NCBI RefSeq assembly: GCF_026340565.1
Contig: NZ_JAPEPB010000001.1
Span: 7,414,001-7,478,000, forward strand
Direction: 5' to 3'
DNA: 64,000 bases
From: Kitasatospora sp. NBC_01287
Lineage (GTDB): Bacteria > Actinomycetota > Actinomycetes > Streptomycetales > Streptomycetaceae
Both the position numbers and the translations under genes were made by a program. Below, piece after piece: positions 59,898 through 64,000 of this stretch. Below the pieces are notes generated by a model. That model made no database searches. It was not told the DNA's origin and was given only the letters and a program-made list of their open reading frames with translations. How positions within the stretch are numbered: position 1 is the stretch's first letter; each line of letters starts with the position of its first letter.

Positions 59898-59950
59898 GCG
59901 TCCCGCGGAGATCTGAGCGTCCCGCGGAGCCCTGAGCGTCCCGCGGAGCA
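59894..59950 (+). repeat. 19-bp tandem repeat spanning the P450 stop codon
   Basis: Three copies of CTGAGCGTCCCGCGGAG plus two variable bases. Each copy contains the TGA. Confidence 0.95.
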
Positions 59951-59989
59951 CGCCGTCCCCCCGGCGCACGCCGTTCCCCGGGCCCGCCG

Positions 59990-60856
59990 CTACGGGCGGC
60001 GCAGGTCGAACCGGTCCGCCCACGCCGCGACGGCCGCGGCGATCAGCAGCGGCTGGTCCTCCGGGGTGTGGTGCCCGGCGACGGCCGGCGAGCGCTCGAT
60101 CTCCAGGGCGGCGATGTTCGCCGCGCACCAGTCGACGATGCCCTCGTGCATCATCGCCCCCGGCCCGGGGCCGAAGGTGAGCAGCAGCTTGGGCACCTCC
60201 GGGCTGGCCGCAAGCCACCGGTCGTACGCCTCGATCCTGGCCACCACCTCGGCTGGCTCCCCGCCCAGCGGCATCGAGCGCGGCCACTGCAGCAGCGGGC
60301 GCCGGCTCTCCCGGGTCGGGTACGGCGCGCGGTAGGCGTCGAGGTGCTCCTCGGTGAGCGTGCCGGCGGTGCTGCCGGGCAGGCCCTGCTCGATGAAGGC
60401 GTTGTCGTCGAGGATCATCGCCTCGCCGACGCCGTCGGCCTTGATCGCCCGGAACAGCTCCCGGCCGCCCTCGGGGAACTCCGCCCAGCTCATCGGCTTC
60501 ACGATGGTCTCGGTGAACGCGATGCCGCGCACCTGGTCCGGATGGCGCGCGGCCCAGTCGAAGGCCAGCGCGCCGCCCCAGTCGTGTCCGACCAGGACCA
60601 CCTCCCGCAGGTCGAGCGCGTCGAACCAGGCGTCCAGGTAGCGGGCGTGGTCGGCGAAGGTGTAGTCGATGGCGGGCTTGCCCGATTCGCCCATCCCGAT
60701 CAGGTCAGGGGCCAGCAGCCGACCGGTGCCGACGGCCGGCAGCACGTCCCGCCACAGGTAGGACGAGGTCGGGTTGCCGTGCAGGAAGACGATCGGCGTG
60801 CCGGTGCCGGTCTCCCGGTGGTGCATGGTCGAGTCAAGGATGTGCTGGTGGGGCAT
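59990..60856 (-). CDS. Haloalkane dehalogenase-like alpha/beta hydrolase
   Basis: A 288-aa hydrolase. FLHGNPTSSYLWRDVLP carries the halide-binding Asn next to the oxyanion hole, VGHDWGGALAFDW the nucleophile Asp and the halide-binding Trp, and AGHHTPEDQP the catalytic His. This combination is that of DhaA/LinB-type haloalkane dehalogenases; Renilla luciferase-type proteins share it. It would release halide from haloalkanes in the cytosol. ATG with GAGGACC upstream. The promoter region contains two inverted repeats, so it is probably controlled by a repressor encoded elsewhere. Confidence 0.85.
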   Translation of the reverse strand: MPHQHILDSTMHHRETGTGTPIVFLHGNPTSSYLWRDVLPAVGTGRLLAPDLIGMGESGKPAIDYTFADHARYLDAWFDALDLREVVLVGHDWGGALAFDWAARHPDQVRGIAFTETIVKPMSWAEFPEGGRELFRAIKADGVGEAMILDDNAFIEQGLPGSTAGTLTEEHLDAYRAPYPTRESRRPLLQWPRSMPLGGEPAEVVARIEAYDRWLAASPEVPKLLLTFGPGPGAMMHEGIVDWCAANIAALEIERSPAVAGHHTPEDQPLLIAAAVAAWADRFDLRRP

Positions 60857-60914
60857 GGCGCGGTCCTCTGGTCTCTGGTCTCTGGTTCTGTTCGGATGTT
60901 CAGCTGGTCGGTAT

Positions 60915-60936
60915 CTGAGTCAGTTGACTTACTCAG
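60915..60936 (-). promoter_or_regulatory. Palindromic operator over the dehalogenase promoter
   Basis: The 22-bp sequence 60915-60936, CTGAGTCAGTTG then ACTTACTCAG, pairs at 9 of 11 positions. On the minus strand it sits between a -35-like GACTGA and a -10-like GATACC. Confidence 0.55.
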
Positions 60937-60983
60937 TCCGTCGGGGGAGACGTTAGCACGGCCGGTCGGTCACTTGTCCATGG

Positions 60984-61003
60984 TGAGTCGGGTGACTGAC
61001 TCA
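60984..61003. promoter_or_regulatory. Second, weaker inverted repeat in the same spacer
   Basis: TGAGTCGGGTGACTGACTCA (60984-61003) repeats the TGAGTC/GACTCA arms of the operator at 60915, about 68 bp away and closer to the RNase H gene. Confidence 0.4.
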
Positions 61004-61102
61004 GAGGATTCCGGCCGCCGGGCCGGTGGAGCAGCGGTGCCGTGAGGCGGGCCGCGAGGCGGGCGGCTTCGGGTGGCTCGCGAGGCCTGCCATGATCGGT
61101 GC

Positions 61103-61846
61103 ATGGTCGAACGAGTCATCGCAGCCTGTGACGGAGCTGCCAAGGGAAATCCGGGTCCGGCGGCCTGGGCCTATGTGATCGCGGACAGTGAGGGTGTGCC
61201 GCAGCGCTGGCAGGCCGGTCCGCTCGGGCACAACACGAACAACGTCGGCGAGCTGACGGCGCTGGAGCGGCTGCTGGCCGCGACCGACCCGGGCGCGGCG
61301 CTGGAGGTGCGACTCGACAGCACCTACACCCGCGACGCGGCCACCAAGTGGCTGGCGGGCTGGAAGCGCAACGGCTGGAAGACCGCCGCCGGCAAGCCGG
61401 TGGCCAACCGCGAGCTGATCCAGCGCATCGACGCACTCCTGGAGGGTCGCGACGTCACCTTCGTCTACGTCCCCGCCCACCAGGTGAACGGCGACCCGCT
61501 GAACGCGATCGCCGACCAGGCCGCGAGCGATGCCGCCCGCACCCAGCAGGGCGCGGGCGGCACCGCGGCCGACCTCCCGGTGCCGGAGCAGGGCGCCACC
61601 GCCGCGCCGCGCACCCGTCGTCCAGCCGCCGCGTCGGCCTCGTCGGCCTCGTCGGCCTCGTCCGCGTCCGCCTCGTCCGGGTCCGCCTCGTCCGCGAAGC
61701 CGCGGAGTTCCTCGGGCGGCTCGCGCACCCTGGCCGCGCGGTTCCCCGGCACCTGCCCCTGCACCCGCCCCTACGCGAAGGGCGACACGATCACCAAGGT
61801 GGGCCAGAGCTGGGGACATCCGCAGTGCGCGGCCACCCAGCCCTGA
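61103..61846 (+). CDS. RNase HI-like protein with added Cys-rich C-terminal module
   Basis: A 247-aa protein. The RNase H domain (about 1-145) has CDGAAKGNPGPAAWAYV (first Asp), NVGELTALERLL (Glu), VRLDSTYTRDA (second Asp) and NAIADQAASDAAR (last Asp). It degrades the RNA of RNA-DNA hybrids. A Ser/Ala linker (about 172-195), encoded by 9-bp repeats, leads to a C-terminal piece with GTCPCTRPYAKGD and SWGHPQCAA; three Cys and one His could bind zinc. ATG at 61103; the in-frame GTG at 61073 is unsupported. Confidence 0.87.
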   Translation: MVERVIAACDGAAKGNPGPAAWAYVIADSEGVPQRWQAGPLGHNTNNVGELTALERLLAATDPGAALEVRLDSTYTRDAATKWLAGWKRNGWKTAAGKPVANRELIQRIDALLEGRDVTFVYVPAHQVNGDPLNAIADQAASDAARTQQGAGGTAADLPVPEQGATAAPRTRRPAAASASSASSASSASASSGSASSAKPRSSSGGSRTLAARFPGTCPCTRPYAKGDTITKVGQSWGHPQCAATQP

Positions 61847-61926
61847 GTGTCTGATCCACACCGCCGGCCGTCGACGCTGACCGGTACGACGGGTACCCGG
61901 TCCGCTGTCGCGGCGCCCGACGCACT

Positions 61927-61960
61927 CCGTACCCCGTACCCCGTACCCCGTACCCCGTAC
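61927..61960 (+). repeat. 7-bp tandem repeat upstream of the SIS gene
   Basis: Nearly five copies of CGTACCC. It ends 5 bp before the AAGGAGGG ribosome-binding site, so repeat number could influence expression. Confidence 0.88.
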
Positions 61961-61974
61961 TCAAGGAGGGACCC

Positions 61975-62979
61975 ATGGCGTCCACCGGCTCCACCGCGCT
62001 GCTCCGGATGATCCTGCGGCAGGCCGACGCGCTGGAACGCGTCGCCGAGTTCGACCTGTCCGGCCAGGCCGCGACGCTGGCGCAGGCGCGCCGGGTCCTG
62101 GTCCTCGGCACCGGGACCAGCCAGCACGCGGCCGAACTCGGCTCGATGATGCTTGAGCAGGCCGGGCTCGACGCCCGCCCCGTTTCGGCCGTGCAGTGGT
62201 CCCGTTGGGGCACCGGGCCGCGCCCCGGTGACGCGCTCGTCGTGATCACCCACACGGCGGAGACCGCCTACGCCGTGCGCGCCCGCGCCGCCGCGCGGCA
62301 GGCGGGGATCCCCTTCGTCTCGATCACCGGCCAGGGACGCGGCTGGCCCGAGGCCGTCGAGACCGTCGCACCCGAGGAGTCCGAGACCTACACCGTCAGC
62401 TACACCGCCACGCTGGGCGTGCTGGCGCTGCTTGCGCACCGTCTCGGCTGGGCCGGGGGCAGCCCCGCCGAACTGCTGCGCGCCGCGGACCAGGTCCGCG
62501 CGGTCCGCACCGCCGCCGAGGCGGACCGCACCCCGGTGCCCGCGCGCAGCCTGGCCATCATCGGCTGCGGACCGTGGGGGGTCACCGCCCGCGAGGGTGC
62601 GCTCAAGATCCGGGAGGCCGCCCGGATGCTCTGCGAGGGTTTCGACTCCGACCGGTTCCTGCACGGGTCCGCCGTGCCCTACACCGCCGCTGACGGTCTG
62701 CTCGTCCTTGAACCCGACGCCGACGTGGACGGCCTCACCGCCGCTCTCGGCGCAGCCGCACAGCGGGAGGGGATCCCCACCACCACCTTCCAGGCCCCGC
62801 GTCAGGACGGCGTCCCGCTCCACCCGCTGCTCGCCCAGATCCCCATGACGGTGCGCCTCCAGCTGCTGGCCGAGCGCTACGCCCAGTTGCGGGGACAGGA
62901 CCCGGACCTCGCGATCACCGGCGCCTGGGCCCAGACCAGCCTGTGGCAGATCGGTCTCCCCTCCGAACCCGCCGCCTGA
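61975..62979 (+). CDS. SIS-domain sugar-phosphate-binding protein
   Basis: A 334-aa protein with two SIS domains: the first about 30-165 (VLVLGTGTSQHAAEL, VVITHTAETAYAV) and the second about 185-330 (LAIIGCGPWGVTAREGALKI, FLHGSAVPYTA). The layout is that of the isomerase half of GlmS or AgaS-like proteins, without a glutaminase domain. It may bind or isomerise a phosphosugar such as glucosamine 6-phosphate. ATG with AAGGAGGG 4-11 bases upstream. The sequence after it is unresolved. Confidence 0.85.
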   Translation: MASTGSTALLRMILRQADALERVAEFDLSGQAATLAQARRVLVLGTGTSQHAAELGSMMLEQAGLDARPVSAVQWSRWGTGPRPGDALVVITHTAETAYAVRARAAARQAGIPFVSITGQGRGWPEAVETVAPEESETYTVSYTATLGVLALLAHRLGWAGGSPAELLRAADQVRAVRTAAEADRTPVPARSLAIIGCGPWGVTAREGALKIREAARMLCEGFDSDRFLHGSAVPYTAADGLLVLEPDADVDGLTAALGAAAQREGIPTTTFQAPRQDGVPLHPLLAQIPMTVRLQLLAERYAQLRGQDPDLAITGAWAQTSLWQIGLPSEPAA

Positions 62980-63553
62980 GACCGACCGATCGACCGGCTG
63001 CCGCGCCGCCCCCGCGGCACGTCGCGAGCGGCGGCACCGTGCTGGCCGGACGTCCGTCGCTGCAGGAGGGGGCCACGTGCAGCCCGATCCAGTGCTCGGG
63101 CGTCCGGCTCACGTACACGTTGGCGTACACGGGGGCCGCGGCCGCGGTCTTGCCGAACAACGTGTTCAGCGCCGTGGCCGTGGCCGTGGCACTCGCCTCG
63201 AAGCCCCGGAGGGGACCGCCCTGAGCGGCGGAACGTTCCGCGAGTTCGACCAGAACGGCACGGAGCACCCGCACGGGCCGGTCGCCTTCTCCGTCCGGAC
63301 CCCGGGCGTAGCCCCCGTCCCGATCGCCGACCCGGCCATCGCCGGCATCGCCGCGCTCGCCCTCGGCGGCGGAGCCCTCCTCCACCTCCTCCTCCACCAC
63401 CGCCGCCGTCGCCATAGCGCAACAGGCATGAGGCACGCGCAGAGCCGACAGGGCCGTTCCGCTCGTCGCAACGTCCCTGTCCTGTCCGCTGTGAAGCAGA
63501 AGGACCGTGGTCCCGGGTAGTTGTGTCATCCGTCTACCACGACGGCGTGTCAT
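62980..63553. other. Unresolved region with conflicting coding signals
   Basis: Several frames look partly coding. On the plus strand one frame (about 63060-63221) reads LTYTLAYTGAAAAVLPNNVF and stops at 63222-63224; the +1 frame then reads FREFDQNGTEHPHGPVAF and a hydrophobic stretch IAGIAALALGGGALLHLLLH to about 63520, with high GC at third positions. On the minus strand a frame 63553-62915 reads VYANVYVSRTPEHWIGLHV. A frameshifted membrane-protein gene on the plus strand or a minus-strand gene overlapping the SIS gene is possible; I cannot choose. Confidence 0.3.
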
Positions 63554-63621
63554 TGAGTGGCGTCCCGGTGACCGCCTCGCGGTGCTGGTGAGGATCCAGG
63601 TGAGAACCTTGACCCTCCGAG

Positions 63622-63658
63622 TTGGTCTATGCCAATCTCTCAGCAGGTCTGGACCAAG
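63622..63658 (+). promoter_or_regulatory. Two DasR (dre)-like sites upstream of the ligase gene
   Basis: TTGGTCTATGCCAA (63622-63635) and AGGTCTGGACCAAG (63645-63658) both resemble the DasR consensus TGGTCTAGACCA. Their centres are 23 bp apart, about two helical turns. TTGACC (63609-63614) just upstream could be a -35. Confidence 0.45.
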
Positions 63659-63716
63659 TCCCGCATGAGGGCTTCGCGCGCAGACCTGAAGGGACTAACG
63701 GGGAGTGTCAAGTTCC

Positions 63717-64000
63717 ATGAGCAGGGCCGCTATTGGCGACCCCGCGAGACGTTCGTCCGGGTACACAGTACACGGACTTCTTGAGTACAGATCTGCCGCT
63801 CAGCCGGATCAGGTGGCGATAGCGACCGACGACGGGCGGGCGCTGACCTTCGGCGGCTGGCAGGCCGGGGCAATCGCGACCGCCGCCGCGCTGGTCCGCC
63901 GCGCGGTCCGCCCGGGGGACCGGGTCGGGCTGCTCTTCGGGCTGCGCGACTGGCCCGAATTCGCCGTCGCCTACTGCGCGGTGACGATGGCCGGCGCGGT
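63717..64000 (+). CDS. AMP-forming acyl/aryl-CoA ligase or adenylation domain, N-terminal fragment
   Basis: The frame from ATG 63717 is open to the window edge (94 codons). It reads GYTVHGLLEYRSAAQPDQVA, then DGRALTFGGWQAGA, then RPGDRVGLLFGLRDWPEFAV, the opening of the ANL superfamily (fatty-acyl-CoA ligases and NRPS adenylation domains). The ATP-binding motifs lie beyond the edge, so the class is open. The first 30 codons use more A/T at third positions than neighbouring genes. GGGAG lies 12 nt upstream. GTG at 63813 is a shorter alternative start. Confidence 0.75.
   Translation, partial: MSRAAIGDPARRSSGYTVHGLLEYRSAAQPDQVAIATDDGRALTFGGWQAGAIATAAALVRRAVRPGDRVGLLFGLRDWPEFAVAYCAVTMAGA

Noticed and set aside
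57258..60287. A 1009-codon minus-strand frame across the EEP, P450 and dehalogenase genes
   Set aside because: It is antisense to the P450 and in another frame of the EEP gene; its composition is Arg/Gly/Asp-rich with no domain, typical of shadows in high-GC DNA.
59893..60856. Pairing the P450 with the ferredoxin at 5.6 kb as a redox system
   Set aside because: They are 53 kb apart with no shared context; the ferredoxin is part of the conserved proteasome neighbourhood.

Overview
The window is high-GC DNA (well above 70 percent by eye, third codon positions nearly all G or C) from a Streptomycetaceae-type actinomycete. The evidence is the complete Pup-proteasome locus, twin WYL regulators pafB/pafC, tatA/tatC, many GTG/TTG starts, several leaderless-looking promoters and abundant two-component systems. 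The genus (Streptomyces, Kitasatospora or Streptacidiphilus) cannot be settled from this sequence alone.

1-21.0 kb is the conserved core. In order: the tail of a peptide-binding protein, a convergent response regulator and RecB-like Fe-S nuclease, an M50 site-2 protease with a CBS-like C-terminus, tRNA methyltransferase trmI, a small secreted protein, a ferredoxin, proteasomal ATPase arc/mpa, depupylase dop, pup, prcB, prcA, Pup ligase pafA, three FKBP-type prolyl isomerases, pafB, pafC, two tiny overlapping genes, tatA and tatC. The endonuclease VII-type gene expected between pup and prcB survives only as a damaged remnant. PrcA carries an unusual repeat-built C-terminal tail.

21.2-31.0 kb is a hydroxyproline/proline catabolic island: three subunits resembling heteromeric D-hydroxyproline dehydrogenase, a DapA-family deaminase, a hydroxyproline epimerase, an aldehyde dehydrogenase, a second proline-racemase paralogue, an ornithine-cyclodeaminase-like reductase and a GntR/FadR-type regulator. 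A 12-bp motif, GTGACATWKTAY, overlaps the promoters of three of its transcription units.

31-54 kb is accessory: HxlR/VOC pair, ABC exporter, two-component system, secreted protein, TetR regulator, nitronate monooxygenase, GNAT with a structured leader, a DUF6891-like protein, fasciclin lipoprotein, Xaa-Pro aminopeptidase divergent from a five-gene peptide ABC transporter, GH36 alpha-galactosidase, class V aminotransferase and an orphan roadblock protein. At 54.4 kb the conserved helicase helY resumes. Because tatC and helY are neighbours in Mycobacterium and other actinobacteria, the roughly 33 kb between them looks like inserted DNA.

57-64 kb holds a secreted EEP-family phosphodiesterase, a P450, a haloalkane dehalogenase-like hydrolase under a palindromic operator, an RNase H with an extra Cys-rich tail, a SIS-domain protein, an unresolved region, and the start of an AMP-forming ligase behind two DasR-like sites.

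A recurring oddity is short tandem repeats (7-32 bp) placed exactly at gene ends, several of which copy the stop codon, and 9-bp-period repeats that build low-complexity linkers inside proteins.
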